Below are positions 1 to 20,413 of a DNA stretch of 64,000 nucleotides, one piece after another; the stretch's first letter is position 1; each line of letters begins with the position of its first letter. The position numbers and the translations under genes are program-made. A model generated the notes under the pieces. It saw nothing but the letters and a program-made list of their open reading frames with translations. It was not told where the DNA came from and searched no databases. The DNA is from Flaccisagitta enflata (lineage: Eukaryota; Chaetognatha; Sagittoidea; Aphragmophora), in contig OZ231128.1 in the NCBI GenBank assembly GCA_965153355.1, positions 30,318,001 to 30,382,000 on the forward strand, given 5' to 3'.

Positions 1-5994
<5,994 letters not shown>

Positions 5995-6925
5995 TGTTTG
6001 GGATTTGGCGAGAAAAACAACATAAACACGAGAAAGAAGGAAAAAAAGAGGGCGAGGAAAAAAATCGAGGAAAAGTGACGGAAATAAAGTAAGGAGAGGT
6101 GGGGGGTGGGGGGGAGAGGGAGAGAAAAAGGAAAAGAAAAGAAAGAGAGAAAGTTAAAAAAAAAAAAAAAAAATTCAGTGGAGAATATTTAGGAGCAAAA
6201 TAAAAAGTATAAAAAGAAAGAATGGGGCACACGCAATGGCACCCGTGCGTGTAAGTGTGTGCGGCTGTGCGCGTGTACGTTTGACGCGTGCTCCGAGAGA
6301 ACTACGAGAGCGTGTGAGGTCGTGACGATATCTTTATTTTTTTTTCTTATTTTTTTTTTCTTTTTTTTCTTTTTAAGTAATTGAATGAAAGCGAATTCTA
6401 TTTTCGAAATCAACTGCATCCGGCGAGAGTTTTTTAACACGATGGCCTTTTGCGTGAATTGACGTTCAATTTTACTAATATAATTCTATCTTTCTTTTTT
6501 TTTCGTTTCCTATTTTTTGCCCCTTCTCTTGTTGACGGGAGAGTCACAATATCACAAATCAACGCTATAGTGTCGACTTACGCGACGGGACAAACCCAAC
6601 CGTCATCCAGTGTCAGAGACAGTGTAAATTTAGCACACAAACACGGCTCTTAAAAATCCCGATTCTTAGAATGTGATTTGAGGGGGGAGGTTAGTTTCCA
6701 ATGACATAAATCCCCTTTCTTGTTTTCTAGGATTGGTTAATGCGTGTCTGAGCTGATCAATCGGATATCTTGGGATCGAGTTTGCACATTACAATGAACA
6801 TGCGGGTACGTTTATTACTACAATATTGATCGAGGACCACCACATTAACAACTCCGCCCTTTTCTGCTCCTCTCTCTTTTTCACTTGCAACCAAAACAAC
6901 CTTTGTTTCTTATTTTTTTTTCTTA
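5995..6925. other. Anoctamin upstream region with one possible non-coding exon on the plus strand
   Basis: A purine-rich stretch lies just upstream of the anoctamin ATG (plus-strand 6020-6160), followed by T-rich runs at 6330-6375. I see no clear TATA box. At 6732-6807 a plus-strand segment sits between a good acceptor (CTTGTTTTCTAG) and a good donor (CGG|GTACGT). It is closed in all three frames but carries ATGAACATGCGG at its end, so it could be a 5' UTR exon of a divergent transcript. No continuing exon was found. Confidence 0.2.
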
Positions 6926-6929
6926 TTTT

Positions 6930-7007
6930 CTTTCCTTCTTTCTTTCTTTCTTTCTTTCTTTCTCTCTTTTTCTTTTCTTTCTTTCTATCTTTCTTTCTTT
7001 CTTTTTT

Positions 7008-7047
<40 letters not shown>

Positions 7048-7267
7048 TTTTCTTTCTTCTGTCTTTCTTTTTTTCTTTGTTTCTTTCTATTTTCGATTTC
7101 TTTCTTTCTTTCTTGCTTGTTTGCTTGGTTGGTTGCTTGTTTGGTTGCTTGGTGGCTTTCTTTCTTTCTATGTTTTTCTCTCTCTTTTTCTTTTTGTTTC
7201 TTTCACTTCTTTTAATAGAAAAAAAAACTTTTTATCGATCTTTCCTTCTTTTTTTTTAATTTTTTTT

Positions 7268-7343
<76 letters not shown>

Positions 7344-7423
7344 TCACCTCCCTCAATAGAAAAAAAACCTTTTTATCGATCTTTCCTTCTTTCTTTTAAT
7401 ATTTTTTTCTTTCTTTCTTTCTC

Positions 7424-7463
<40 letters not shown>

Positions 7464-7470
7464 TTTTTTT

Positions 7471-7558
<88 letters not shown>

Positions 7559-7560
7559 TC
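6930..7560. repeat. (TTTC)n microsatellite block
   Basis: About 630 bp of TTTC units in three main runs. A spacer with AATAGAAAAAAA and TTTTTATCGATCTTTCC occurs twice (7213-7250 and 7354-7390), so the block includes a larger duplication and not only slippage. Confidence 0.95.
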
Positions 7561-7810
7561 ACTTCTTTAATTAGCTGAAATATGTATTCTCTTACAGCTT
7601 TTTTATTGATCTTTTATCTGTGTCTTAACACCTTTTCCTTCTTTATATCTGTCATCGTTATGAAACTGATGTATGAAATGGAAGCTTACACTTTGTTAAC
7701 GCTCTTGTTTATAGTGTTTCATTTTATAGATGAGATTTATGTGTAGGATTGTATAAATCCGTCAAAAAGTCCACGTGCGTATACGCAATTGGTGAGCGGA
7801 GTGGGGAAAA

Positions 7811-8022
7811 AACAAGGCTGGATACATGGCGACCCCAGTCGCGTGCGGGTGGGCAGAAGCCGTGATTGAGGTCACTTAATCATTTTGGCTGGAGCAGCGA
7901 GGCCAAAAGCCGCAAAAATAAAAAAAAGTAAAGTGTGATGGACAGGCAGACCGACGGACGGACCGACGGACAGACAAAGTGGGGTGTAGACTCTACACTG
8001 TAGAGTCGCGTGGCACGCGACC

Positions 8023-8029
<7 letters not shown>
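7811..8029 (+). mobile_element. Family A copy, full length
   Basis: Starts AACAAGGCTGGATACATGGC, with 5' half-site AGTCGCGTGCGGGTGGGC, a central GAGGTCACTT and GAGGCCAAA region, AAAGTAAAGTGTG, a GACGGACCGACGG tract, then the terminal hairpin GTCGCGTGGCACGCGAC and an A run. A short insertion (ACTCTACACTGT) precedes the hairpin. A (GA)n run follows the tail. Confidence 0.85.

Positions 8030-8060
<31 letters not shown>
8030..8060. repeat. (GA)n microsatellite after family A tail
   Basis: About 30 bp of GA directly after the A run of the family A copy. The join suggests the tail may have seeded the microsatellite. Confidence 0.9.
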
Positions 8061-8064
<4 letters not shown>

Positions 8065-8394
8065 CCATTTCCGAAATGCAATCACGTTTTTGTTATTTCG
8101 AACTCGTGAGTGGCAGAAACAATAAACAATTGGCAGCTCAAGAAAAAGAAATCAAATAAAGAAAATTAAAAAAAAAGAAAAACTTAGGGATTAAGGCATG
8201 AGACAGAAAATAATAAAAGAACAAAAGAGAAAAAATGGCAAGAATCGATATGATGAGGGTTCTGCGAGCGATCTGGAATGGCACGCACGAATTTGTGAAG
8301 GAAATGAAGCATTTGCATTTGATTCATGAGCAAAATTTCCTTTCCTGAAATCCACTCTTATTTTATTCATTTTTTTTCTCTGGAATCCTTTCTG

Positions 8395-8515
<121 letters not shown>

Positions 8516-9150
8516 CTCTTGACCTTTTCACAGTAAAATCAATCATCCCGACTTTTCCCACTTTTCTCCTTTCTTATGTGGATGTTGACTATGCGATTCT
8601 TTTTAAATACTGTACTGTGTACTTTCTTTCTAGAATGTGGAAGACTAAACATGGATAATTGAATTAATCATTTAAAGGCATGAACTAGATGAGCCAGTAT
8701 TGATTGTGTTTTGCTCTTTTTTTTTCTTTTTTTTTCTTTTTTTGCCATTCCGCACCCTAACAATTTTGGTCGCATGTTGGTAACTCTTTTCCGAGGGAGT
8801 GGTGACCTTTGTTGAATGCTGAGTTGTCTCAGCAGTGGGAACTTGAGAAATCTGTCGTCAAGTGATAGATTCAATCATCCAAGTCTGTCATCTTCTAGAA
8901 AGAGAAATTGACAAGAATTGTATGGTATACTTCATCACGGGGCAAGAGGTGTGACGACATGAGAAGAGAGATGCCCAAGTGCAATTCAGTTTTACAGTTC
9001 GCGGTCTAGCCAGGGTTATATAACTGCCCGGGTTGAGTGGCGCGCCAATATTGGATACTGGATAGGAAGTGTTGGAATTTGGGTCCACAGGTCAAACTGG
9101 ATTGAGTGATGAAAACACTTGGTTCGGGTTGAAGTTACCCGGTGAGGGCT

Positions 9151-9496
9151 TTTTAGTCGCGTGCACGCGACTCTACAACCCGCCTTGTCGGTCTGTCGGT
9201 CCATCCGTCGGTCCGTCCGTCACACTTTACTTTTTTGATATACTTTAACTTATTTCTAGTCATTCTAAGTCTTTCTAAGTCATTCTGGGTCATTCTAAGT
9301 CATTTTATGTCATTCTAAGTCATTCTAAGCTATTTTAAGTCACTAGGTCAAAGTAGTCATTTTATGTCATTTTTTGTCTTTTATGTCTTTTTAAGTTATT
9401 TAAAGTCGTTTTGAGTCAATTTAAGTCATCTTGAGTCAATAAAAGTCATCTTAAGTTATCTATGTACCGCACGCGACTTAAAGGTGTTGGCCTTGT
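9151..9496 (-). mobile_element. Family C copy: A-type ends around an ATGACTTAA-type array
   Basis: Read on the minus strand it starts ACAAGGCCAACACC, has the half-site AAGTCGCGTGCGG, then a 10-11 bp degenerate tandem array (TAAGTCATTC-type units on the plus strand, 9260-9460), then AAAAAAGTAAAGTGTGACGG and the 3' hairpin AGTCGCGTGCACGCGACT with A's. It shares its ends with family A but not its interior. Confidence 0.85.
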
Positions 9497-10017
9497 CCTT
9501 TTCAACGCGAGCGACGCTTTCATTTGGCGAATACTTGAGGTATATCCGGGTTGATCGGTGAACATGAAGAGAATCTGACATCTGCCAATAACTTTTTGCA
9601 CTCAAAAAACGAGGCTGGAAACATTGCAACATGAGTCGCGTGCGGGTTGTGCATCTTAGAAATAAGTATATCGTATTGTTCGAGCAAGCTTTTCTACCAT
9701 GAACATTGATGCAATCAAAAAATACAGTTTTACATAGATTTACGCAATAGATAACATTTGAAAGTTAAGTTTTTTTTTACAGAAGTTTCAGTATTCTTCC
9801 ATTTTTTTTTGTCTTCATCAAAATCTATGGAAGATATGCCTGCTAAGTTGAGCAATGCAATAAACTTTTTTCCAAGGAAGGCCAGTGGAACGCCAGTGCG
9901 CTGCAGTGGAAAGACAGTGAGGCCCTTGAGGCACACTGCAGAAGTAGTGACGCCGAAACTGCACTTTCAAAACAAGTGTGACCGACGCGACGGACTGACA
10001 CACAAATGCCACAGTTG

Positions 10018-10530
10018 CGTGCTTCGCATAGCAAAAAATTTGATTTTCTTCTCGTCCCGCTAACCCAATATGGAGTGAAAAAAATCATGAAGATGACCAT
10101 TTTCCTTTTCTCAAAATTCCTTCATCTTCCGTTTTTGTTTTGGCCTTAAAGTTTATTCAGATTTCCCAGAATTCAGCAAAATTCTGTTTAGTCTTGTTAC
10201 AAAAGGAACAATTGTTAGTTTAAGAAAACCATGATTTTTGAGAAAATAAATCAAAATATCAGAGCATAAATTACGTAAGAGCTTGTGATAAAGCAGGTTA
10301 ACAATTCTCTAAAGAGCAGAAGTTTATAAAAGCTAATTCAGAGAAGATCAGCATACTTTTTTATCCCACTGCAATATACAAATTAGGCCCTCAAAAACAA
10401 TTTTCTAAAAAACGGAAGATGAACAATTTTTGATAAAAGAAAAATGGTAAGGGTCCTAAAATTGCCCACTCCACATTAGGTAAAGAGGATGAAAAGAAAT
10501 AAGCAACTTTTGCTATGTGAAGCACCCAAA
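10018..10530. mobile_element. Foldback (palindromic) element, about 510 bp
   Basis: Inverted arms: left GTGCTTCGCATAGCAAAA and TTCATCTTCCGTTTTTG (10018-10137), right the complements TTTTGCTATGTGAAGCAC and CGGAAGATGAACAATTTT (10413-10530). Arms also share TGGAGTG and the CATTTTTCTTTT region. The loop (10140-10400) is AT-rich and non-coding. Boundaries are approximate and I see no clear TSD. Confidence 0.6.
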
Positions 10531-10855
10531 TGCCACAGCACTCCTACAAAATTGGTGCTACTTGAATCAAGTGTCGCGTTTCTTCCGGCCAAGATGGTAG
10601 GAAGATGATCGTGTAGGCCCTACACTGTAGGGATAGTAAAAAAGAAGATAATGTGAGAATAAAAAATGGTAGGGGGTACATGAGGATCCCCGCTTCCTAT
10701 CTAAGAATGGTATCTGTTTTTACCATCAAGTCCTGGATATTGGCATTTACTGTTCGGTGTTCACCATTTTAATTCTTCCGTGGATTGGCAAATGTGAAGA
10801 GAAACAGGTCCAATTTCGCTCAAATGAAAAACAAAAATAGCGTAACGTTGGAAAA

Positions 10856-11151
<296 letters not shown>

Positions 11152-11186
11152 TGAGCTCAAAACGCTAAAAAGCGCCGAAAAGTAAA

Positions 11187-11258
11187 ATGGGGACCGACCG
11201 ACCGACGGACGAACGGACAAAGCGGGGTGTAAAGTCGCGTAGCATACGATTGAAAAAA
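11187..11258 (+). mobile_element. Family A fragment (3' end only)
   Basis: AAAGTAAAATGGGGACC, a GACC/GACG tract, GGACAAAGCGGGGTGTAAAG and a decayed hairpin GTCGCGTAGCATACGAT, followed by A's. The 5' two thirds are replaced by the GT run. Confidence 0.75.
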
Positions 11259-11304
11259 GAAGGTAAAGAAAAAAAAAAACAAAACAAAACAAAAAAACAA
11301 ACTT

Positions 11305-11485
11305 CCTTCAGGTAAGATCAATATGGGAGAATGATATGCTTTATTTAGGTCGAAGATTTGACAGAAAGAAAAGTGCTGTCATAGCAATCGTTTCCGACAA
11401 CTGATCAATATTGGAGAATGATATGCTTTATTAAGGTCGAAAATTTGACAGAAAGAAAAGTGATTGTTTCCGACAACTGATCACG
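11305..11485. repeat. Tandem duplication, unit about 90 bp, two copies
   Basis: Both copies contain GGAGAATGATATGCTTTATT, then GGTCGAA-ATTTGACAGAAAG and TTTCCGACAACTGATCA. The second copy lacks a short GCTGTCATAGCAATC segment. No coding signal. Confidence 0.85.
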
Positions 11486-11622
11486 CGTCGGAATGGTTGA
11501 AAATAGTTTAGTGAGGGATATTTTTCCACTTGTCACAGACTGAAGCGCGAAAAAACATGTGTCGATACAATTTCAAGTTCTCAAACGAAAAAGTGACAAA
11601 ACAAATAGAAAATGATACAGTC

Positions 11623-11935
<313 letters not shown>

Positions 11936-11990
11936 CCTGTTTTTTTTTATGCAAACTTTATCGTTATCTTACAACGCTGCTTCCAGAGAC

Positions 11991-12037
<47 letters not shown>

Positions 12038-12194
12038 AAGTGTCACTAAAACTGAGATAATGAGTGGTGATGACGTTAATCGTCAAAGAAAGATATGCTC
12101 AACGTGAGAACTCAAATCTAGTTGCTCGTTGCGACGTCACAAACTTTGTCATGTTGGCACATAGAACCAATGCAATGCAATGGCCAGTGGCTGA

Positions 12195-12344
12195 TTTTAG
12201 TCGCGACGCTACACCTTGCCGTGTCGGTCGGTAGGTCCGTCGGTCCGTCCGTCCGTCCGTCACATTTTTGATTTCCGAGCGGTTTTCGCGTTACTGCTCC
12301 TGCCCAACCGTCCGCGACTGGATTGCCGTGTATCCGGCCTTGTT
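12195..12344 (-). mobile_element. Family A2 copy with collapsed hairpin
   Basis: Minus-strand order: AACAAGGCCGGATACACGGC, half-site AGTCGCGGACGGTTGGGC, GAGCAGTAACGC, a GACGGACGG tract, GACACGGCAAGGTGTAG, then GTCGCGAC with the hairpin loop deleted. The shorter interior and the GGCAAGGTGTAG motif define subfamily A2. Confidence 0.82.
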
Positions 12345-12359
12345 CTACTTTAACTACAG

Positions 12360-13780
12360 TCAACAATGGCGCGTACACGGCTTTCGGAGTTACTATTGAT
12401 ATCGTATTTTTGTTAAGTCGTGGTGCAGAACAGCGTCAAATTTGACAAATCGTTCTGTTCTGTGATGGAATACGCTGCTATGCAGCGGAAATGTAACAAA
12501 AACTAAAGTCTTATGCATGCTTAATACTCCCTAAATTGATTAAAAAACGTTTAACTGACCAATGGTATTGATCTCGCATCGGAAAAGTCGCTGCATACTT
12601 AGTGAAACAACAGAATTCTTTAAAAAGAATTGCACGGAAAACATGGGATGTTGCCACGTAAAAAACCGAATCTGTCCCTGAATGCAAAATTTTGCATTTC
12701 TAAACACATGGCCTGTTTCTTAAAAGTGTTTAGACTGATGCCATGTTTTTCAAAATGCAAAACTTTGAATTCAGAGACAGATTCGTTTTTTTACGTAAGA
12801 AATGTCAATGCACAAGAATCAATTCTTATCACAAATCCATCAATTTCGCATCCTTTTTTCTCACATTTCCTTAGCATATGGTTCAGAAAAACGTTTTCGA
12901 ATGCAAAAAAATTATGATACCAACCACAAATCCTTTATCTCAATAAAAAATCTTTGAATATATAAAATAAAAAATATCGTATAAATCGTTTTGACTTTTC
13001 AAATTTTGTATTCGTTTGCACTGTGACTTAATGACGTTGGAATGTTAGCAGTCTGGCTACCGTAACTATCAGTATTAGTAGCAAAGTATACATAGATACC
13101 ATAAACCACTTTCCTTTGGCTTTGACGTTGAGAAAACTAAACTAGACATGCAAAACAACCCTGACAAAATAAGGCGAGCTGGGATAAAAGTTTGTACATA
13201 AATACCTTGAAATATGCTCACCAAAAGTCAAAGTTTGACGACAACTTGGAAATATATTATTTGTGCTAGGTTTCCTCAAAAGAAATGACCACTGGTTTGT
13301 GAAAATACTATGTCTGAGTTATCACTGTGTTAAATTTCAGCCTTTTCTATGCATTTTACTCTCTATTTTGATCATTTTCCCAGTTCGCCAAATTTTGTCA
13401 GAGGTGTTAACGTCTAGACAAGAGTCACAAGACATGGATAACGAAAACTTGACTCGGGCAGACATGGATAACGGCTAGACTAGACTAGACTAGACCAGAC
13501 ATGGATAACGATTGAGGCTACATTTAGTCGACCTTTGACGGTGCCTCTTGCTTTGTCGTGTGGGAATGGAGCTCTTTGCCTTCCTCTCATTCTTCTAGTT
13601 CCTAAGCAGTCTTCCTTTCTTTCCCCCTTGTTATAAGATATGTCATACACATCCTTATCTGCGGTTATGTCTGTCCGTCCATTTATCCGTCGATCTGTCT
13701 GTCTGTCATATCGACAGTTTCGATCGGCTTCCGCGAAAATCGTGAAATACGTTCAAATTCACTAATACTCATTCCTGATA
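12360..13780. other. Gene-free AT-rich stretch
   Basis: No exon, hairpin family or long microsatellite was recognised. A local inverted pair is present at 12650-12800: CGTAAAAAACCGAATCTGTC against GACAGATTCGTTTTTTTACG, with TGCAAAATTTTGCATTTC inside, consistent with a small degraded palindromic element. A short CTAGACTAGACTAGA run occurs at 13476-13494. Confidence 0.5.
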
Positions 13781-13828
13781 AACCATGTGCCTTCTTTAAT
13801 CAATCTTTGCATTTATAATCTATTCTGT

Positions 13829-14640
13829 AATTCATTCATTCATTCATTCATTCATTCATTCATTCAATCATTCATTCATTCATTCATTCATTCATTCATT
13901 CGTTCGTTCATTCATTCATTCACTCATTTATTCATTAATTCTCTCATTCATTCATTCATTCATTCATTCATTAATTCATTCATTCATTCATTCATTCATT
14001 CATTCGTTTATTTGTTCGTTCATTCAATAATTCTTCCATTCATTAATCTATTCAATCATTCATTCATTCATTCATTCATTCATTCATTCATTATTCATTC
14101 GTTCATTCATTCATACATTCATTATTCATTAATTCATTCATTCATTCATTCCTTTATTCATTCATTCATTCATTCATTCATTCATTCATTCATTCATTCA
14201 TTCATTCATTCATTCATTCAATCTTCCCTTCCTTCCTCCCTACCCTCAACTAATTCAAGGCCCAATACCAAAATTTTCCCGCATCCGGCATCCGGCTCAC
14301 CCTGGCCTTGTTCCTCGAGACTGAGAAAGCATCATGAGCTCTCTCTCTCACACACACATTCATTCATTCATTTATTTGTTCGTTCATTCAAAAATTCTTC
14401 CATTCAATTAGTAATCTATTTAATCAATCAATCATTCATTCATTCATTCAACCATTCATTCATTCAAACATTCATTCATTCATTCAATCTTCCCTTCTAC
14501 CCTTCATTTATTCATTCATTCATTCATTCATTCATTCATTCATTCATTCATTCATTCATTCATTCATTCATTCTTTCATTCATTCATTCATTCATTCATT
14601 CATCCATTCATTCCGTCAACCATTCATTCATTCATTCAAT
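13829..14640. repeat. (ATTC)n microsatellite complex containing a duplicated unique segment
   Basis: ATTC runs (13829-14222, 14359-14640) are interleaved with a unique stretch around 14223-14345 that recurs at 14640-14760 (CACCCTGGCCTTGTTCCTCG, AAGCATCATGAGCTCTCTCT). The copies differ by small indels, so the tract plus its flank duplicated about 415 bp apart. Confidence 0.85.
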
Positions 14641-15051
14641 CTTCCCTTCTTCCCTTCCTTCCTCCCTTCCCAATCCGAAATTTTCCGCATCCAGCATCGG
14701 GGTCACCCTGGCCTTGTTCCTCGAGTCTAAGAAAGCATCATGAGCTCTCTCTCTCTCACACACACACACAGACACACACACACGAACGGAGATCGTCTTG
14801 ATGAAGATTTGTGACATGAAAAAAGATGAGATCCATCTTCATCGCAGTTTCTCACCAGGGCAAAGGCGGAGAGAAGGAGAAACATGGAGAGAGGGCAAAA
14901 GAGAGGGGTACGTATCAGTGTTCCGAATTCGGAGCCCTGAGATGTCCCATTTTGTTTGTTTTCTTGATGTTCCTAATTCTGAGCAGTGAGATATTGTATT
15001 ATCACTGTTCCTAATTTTCTTTGTTGCTTTTCTGTCTCTCTTACTCTCTCT

Positions 15052-16660
<1,609 letters not shown>

Positions 16661-16665
16661 AGAGA

Positions 16666-16722
<57 letters not shown>

Positions 16723-16726
16723 GGGT

Positions 16727-16760
<34 letters not shown>
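16666..16760. repeat. (CA)n and (GA)n microsatellites
   Basis: CA run 16666-16720, then a short spacer and a GA run 16725-16760. Confidence 0.95.
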
Positions 16761-17138
16761 CAGGGCAGAAGGAGCAGACGAGGACAGAGACAGAGAGGCA
16801 TGGGTCGGAGACATGGGTCTGAGACATGTCTCTGGGACATGGGTCACGATAAGCCATTGGCCATAGGCCATAAGCCATTGACCAAAACACATACTGTGTA
16901 AAGATCAAGGAAAAACAAGCATGCGAAATGGGCTTAAAGTCTTACAACTTATTAGGGCGCATAAGCAAGCTGATAATGAGTACATATATGTATACCGCGT
17001 CCCTTGTGTCAACGTCACTCCTGGGTGCCTCCGACGAACACATGAACGAATATAAATGCGTACATCGTGGCTGGTGATCTCACTGATGTGCTTGTGATAG
17101 CCAGATTACTAGGTTGATGAATTCCAGGTTGAAGGGAC

Positions 17139-17141
<3 letters not shown>

Positions 17142-17187
<46 letters not shown>
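17142..17187. repeat. (GA)n microsatellite
   Basis: About 45 bp of GA. The surrounding 16760-17500 region has no supported exon. Confidence 0.95.
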
Positions 17188-17192
<5 letters not shown>

Positions 17193-17507
17193 TTGACACA
17201 TACAAAGAGAAACAGACTTACAGACAGCGTACAAGGAGGGGGGAGAGAAGGATTTCACATACTTATTTGCATACCGGCGTATATCATACAACAGCGAAAA
17301 TATTCCGACGTCCGTCAAGGTGAATGAGGCACTTAAATGGATTACGTTAAAACGTGAATGGGAATAGAAATGTGTTATGAGGCTGCGGGAGGGTCACCTT
17401 CAATTTGTACGGAAGAGGCTGACTATGCAAAATGGAAAACGCTTTTTCTGTGCATTTTGTCAGTCTGACTTTGTCTCTTTCCATTTTCTTTCTTTCTACG
17501 TTTTCAG

Positions 17508-17511
<4 letters not shown>

Positions 17512-17560
<49 letters not shown>
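17512..17560. repeat. (CT)n microsatellite upstream of a possible terminal exon
   Basis: The CT run is followed 70 bp later by an acceptor-like TTTTGTCTTGGGATCACAG at 17629. The open frame after it (17631-17758) reads DGGAVLFFLFSSFPGLPLAF and ends DKWQKGDWPG-stop. No family was recognised and the opposite strand is open too, so I do not call a gene. Confidence 0.3.
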
Positions 17561-17564
<4 letters not shown>

Positions 17565-17985
17565 CATTCCCTTTCATTCTCTTTTCTTTCTTTCATATCA
17601 TTGTCTCTTCCTTTTGTCTTGGGATCACAGACGGGGGCGCTGTTTTATTCTTCCTCTTCAGTTCCTTCCCAGGGCTCCCACTTGCTTTTGTTTTGATCAA
17701 TGATTTGACATTAGACACAACTTCAGACAAGTGGCAAAAAGGGGATTGGCCCGGATGAGACCTGATTATTGCATCGTTGGGTCTAGGAACAGGATGCAAT
17801 TGCAATTGATACGATGCTTACCATACTGACTGCATTTGAGCTTTCCGACGGAAACATAAACCACCCTCATAATTTCTAGTTCAAAGGGAATTTGGGAATT
17901 TGTGAAACCAATTTGATACCAAATTTAAAATTTCTATCGTTTTATTTTCTTTTGTCTAATTTTTTTTATTTTTGCTTGCGGCTTG

Positions 17986-18004
17986 CCCCCCCCCCCCCCC
18001 CCCC
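17986..18004. repeat. Poly-C run
   Basis: A run of about 18 C, the longest mononucleotide C tract here. The flanks 17760-18520 are AT-rich with no supported gene. Confidence 0.9.
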
Positions 18005-18527
18005 ACACATCCATCTCATCTTATTCTCTTATAGATTTGCCTTGACTGCACCAAGATGGAGTTTGATTGTTTAGTGTAGGGTACTAAGCTGCGGCAAACC
18101 AAGGAGAAATGGGGTCAAGTAAAAAATGTCGTAATTTTTTAGTCGCATTTGCTATATCAAAAATGATTAGATACGATAAATATTTGATCAGTTATCAATC
18201 AGAATAACTTGGAAATGCATAATAGTCTGATCCTGTGTCTTTTTTCGCGATAAAATTTTGAAGATCTGAAAAGAAATAGAAAAGTGCTATGAAAATCGTC
18301 TCCTGAGTATAGATAGAGGCCAACTCGCGAAAACACGCCATACCACCATGTAGATTAGCCAACGGTGAATTCAAATCTTTTTTCGGAAATGATTTTCGAT
18401 GTGGCGAAGCATGGCGAGAGACAAAACTGTGAGCCTTTGCTATGAGCAATTATTGGGATAATCAATACCATCATGGATTTGACAGGCAGAATAGACGCAA
18501 ACAAAGTTGCATATCTATGGAAACACC

Positions 18528-18781
18528 TTTTTAGTTGTGGAAACTCAACTCTGTAAAGGCTTTGTACATCCATCTGTCTGTCTGTCCGTCCGTCCGTCCG
18601 TCCGTCCGTCCGTCCGTCCATTGGTCCATCGAAGGTCATCAAGTTAAAAAATGTGAAAACGAGCGTTTTAGATTCTTTTTGCGTATGTTTTTTGAGTGTG
18701 GGGGTGGGTTGGGGTGTGGATAGGGGTTGGATGCCCCTGCCCACCCGTCCGCAACAATAATGTGACCCCATGTCACTTGTT
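18528..18781 (-). mobile_element. Family B copy, full length
   Basis: Minus-strand order: ACAAGTGACATGGGGTCAC, half-site GTTGCGGACGGGTGGGC, CAACCCCTATCCACACCCC, AAAACGCTCGTTTTC-type centre, a GACGGACGG tract, AAAGCCT, and the hairpin AGTTGAGTTTCCACAACT followed by A's. The stem carries T/A where family A has C/G. Confidence 0.82.
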
Positions 18782-18784
18782 TCC

Positions 18785-19032
18785 AGTTATGTGCACGTGA
18801 ATCTATAACCCGCTATGACCATCGGTCGATCCATGTGTCTGTCGGCCGATTAGTAAAGCTTAGCTTTTTTGGCATCTACGGTTGTCTGTCCATCTGTCAG
18901 TCGGCTGGATGGTCCATAACATTTTACTTTGGCTTTTCTGCTCCTGCCCAAATGCTCAAGTAACCTCAAAAACAGCCCCTGCCCACATGCATTCAACTGG
19001 GGTTGCCGTTTATCCAATATCTAGCCTTGTTA
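18785..19032 (-). mobile_element. Decayed family A copy, head to tail with a B copy
   Basis: The plus strand shows GTGCACGTGAATCTATAACC, two separate GTC-rich tracts, CATTTTACTTTGG, CTGCTCCTGCCCAAATG, CCCCTGCCCAC and GCCTTGTT in the family A order. The interior has a partial duplication (two 'gtctgtc...ggc' tracts). It lies 4 bp from the B copy. Confidence 0.6.
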
Positions 19033-19077
19033 TTATGTAAGTTCAAATCCCGCAAGTATGTTAGAGTGTGGGTCAGT

Positions 19078-19150
19078 GAGTGTGTGTGTGTGTGTGTTTG
19101 TGTTTGTGTTTGTGTGTGTGTGTTTGTGTTTGTGTGTGGTGTTTGTGTGT

Positions 19151-19230
<80 letters not shown>

Positions 19231-19242
19231 TGTGTGTGTGTT
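19078..19242. repeat. (GT)n microsatellite with TTTG variants
   Basis: About 165 bp, the first half interrupted by TGTTTGTGTTTGTG units. Confidence 0.95.
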
Positions 19243-19504
19243 TTTAAATCAAACGAGCATTGTGGCTGATTCTTTACTTTTAGGTTTTAACGTTTAGAGT
19301 ATAATAACCATTTAGAGCGTGCCCGTGTGCCCGAGGCACTTTGTTCTACTGTCGGGAACTGTTTTTGCTGATGGCGTTCCCGGCTGGCACTCTTATCACA
19401 GTACGCTTACTATAAAGGTTGACATTTTTATTTGATTGCTTTCAGAACGATCATCCATTCATTTGATTACTTCTTTGATTTGTCCATCTATACATTTATT
19501 CTTT

Positions 19505-19568
19505 CTTTGATTCATTCATTTATTCATTCATTCATTCATTCATTCATTCATTCATTCATTCATTCATC
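19505..19568. repeat. (ATTC)n microsatellite
   Basis: About 60 bp. The sequence 19250-20640 around it is AT-rich and shows no supported gene. It includes a 20-bp perfect palindrome at 20394-20413. Confidence 0.92.
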
Positions 19569-20393
19569 CATGAATTCATTTATTTTTCCATTCACTCATA
19601 CATTCACTTATTCTTCATTTTTCCTTTTTTTATTTACAAATTTGTGATTTTTTTTACTGAAATAAGAACTTAATCAAATGAAAGGATCAGGGATCACGGA
19701 TTCTTTGATTCATGTATTTGTTCATTCATTAATTGATTTTTTTGTTAATACATTCACAAAAGAGAATTTTAAATTTCCTAAAAATGTTGATAAAACAATA
19801 AGAAAATCATCAATTTCTGACTAATTTTGTGTTTTGCATTAATTCTTTGCTGAATGAATGCACATTACCTAGTGGATTCTCTTTTATTACGTAAATTTGT
19901 ATAATTGCATGATATAATCAAGTGAGAATACAAGCAAGGTTGAAATCCGGGCACGCTCATTATCTGTCGGGCACACTGAAATTGAGGAGCGTGCACGGCG
20001 TGCACGCTCGACAGAATTTCTAAATCAAGGCCTGAAAATACCCTATCAATTTGGCATGAAATTCTGCCATAATTCAAATCTTATCACTCTTGTTCGGTCT
20101 AGGTGGTGCCAGCATCATCACCAGAATCCATATCAGTCATCTGGTAGGTTTTTTGCTTAAATCTGCTCGGATTGACTCATTGCAAAACACGGTACAGCTC
20201 CATTTTCTTGGAGAAAAAAAAAGTGCCATACACTGAGTGGCGGATACCACTTATCTATACCACTCCAAGCGTCATGAAATGAGTCAAAAGTGTCCTTTAG
20301 GGCTGTAATTAGGGTGACCCATGTAAATACGAGCCGATTGATATGCGGGAGGCTATGTTCTAACATTTTAGCTGATTTCGTATTATTACCCTA

Positions 20394-20413
20394 TTTAGTG
20401 GGGCCCCACTAAA
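20394..20413. other. 20-bp perfect palindrome
   Basis: TTTAGTGGGG followed directly by its complement CCCCACTAAA. It has no spacer and no recognised family. Confidence 0.8.

Noticed and set aside
7811-8029. Family A as Helitrons
   Set aside because: A 3' hairpin is present, but the hairpin lies directly at the end, not about 10 bp before a CTRR terminus, there is no TC start, and the A run and subterminal inverted word do not fit. Kept only as a distant alternative.
7811-8029. Family A as ordinary tRNA- or 5S-derived SINE
   Set aside because: No A or B box could be found in the conserved 5' part; clear target-site duplications were also not seen around several copies.
9758-10063. Overlapping frames on both strands as coding
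   Set aside because: Part of a foldback element with inverted arms; no family match and the frames differ between arms.
17593-17805. Minus-strand open frame as a gene
   Set aside because: Open on both strands, no recognisable family and no consistent splice partners.
19036-19060. AAGTTCAAATCCCGC as a tRNA B box
   Set aside because: No A box or stem partners upstream; the preceding 250 bp are a decayed family A copy.
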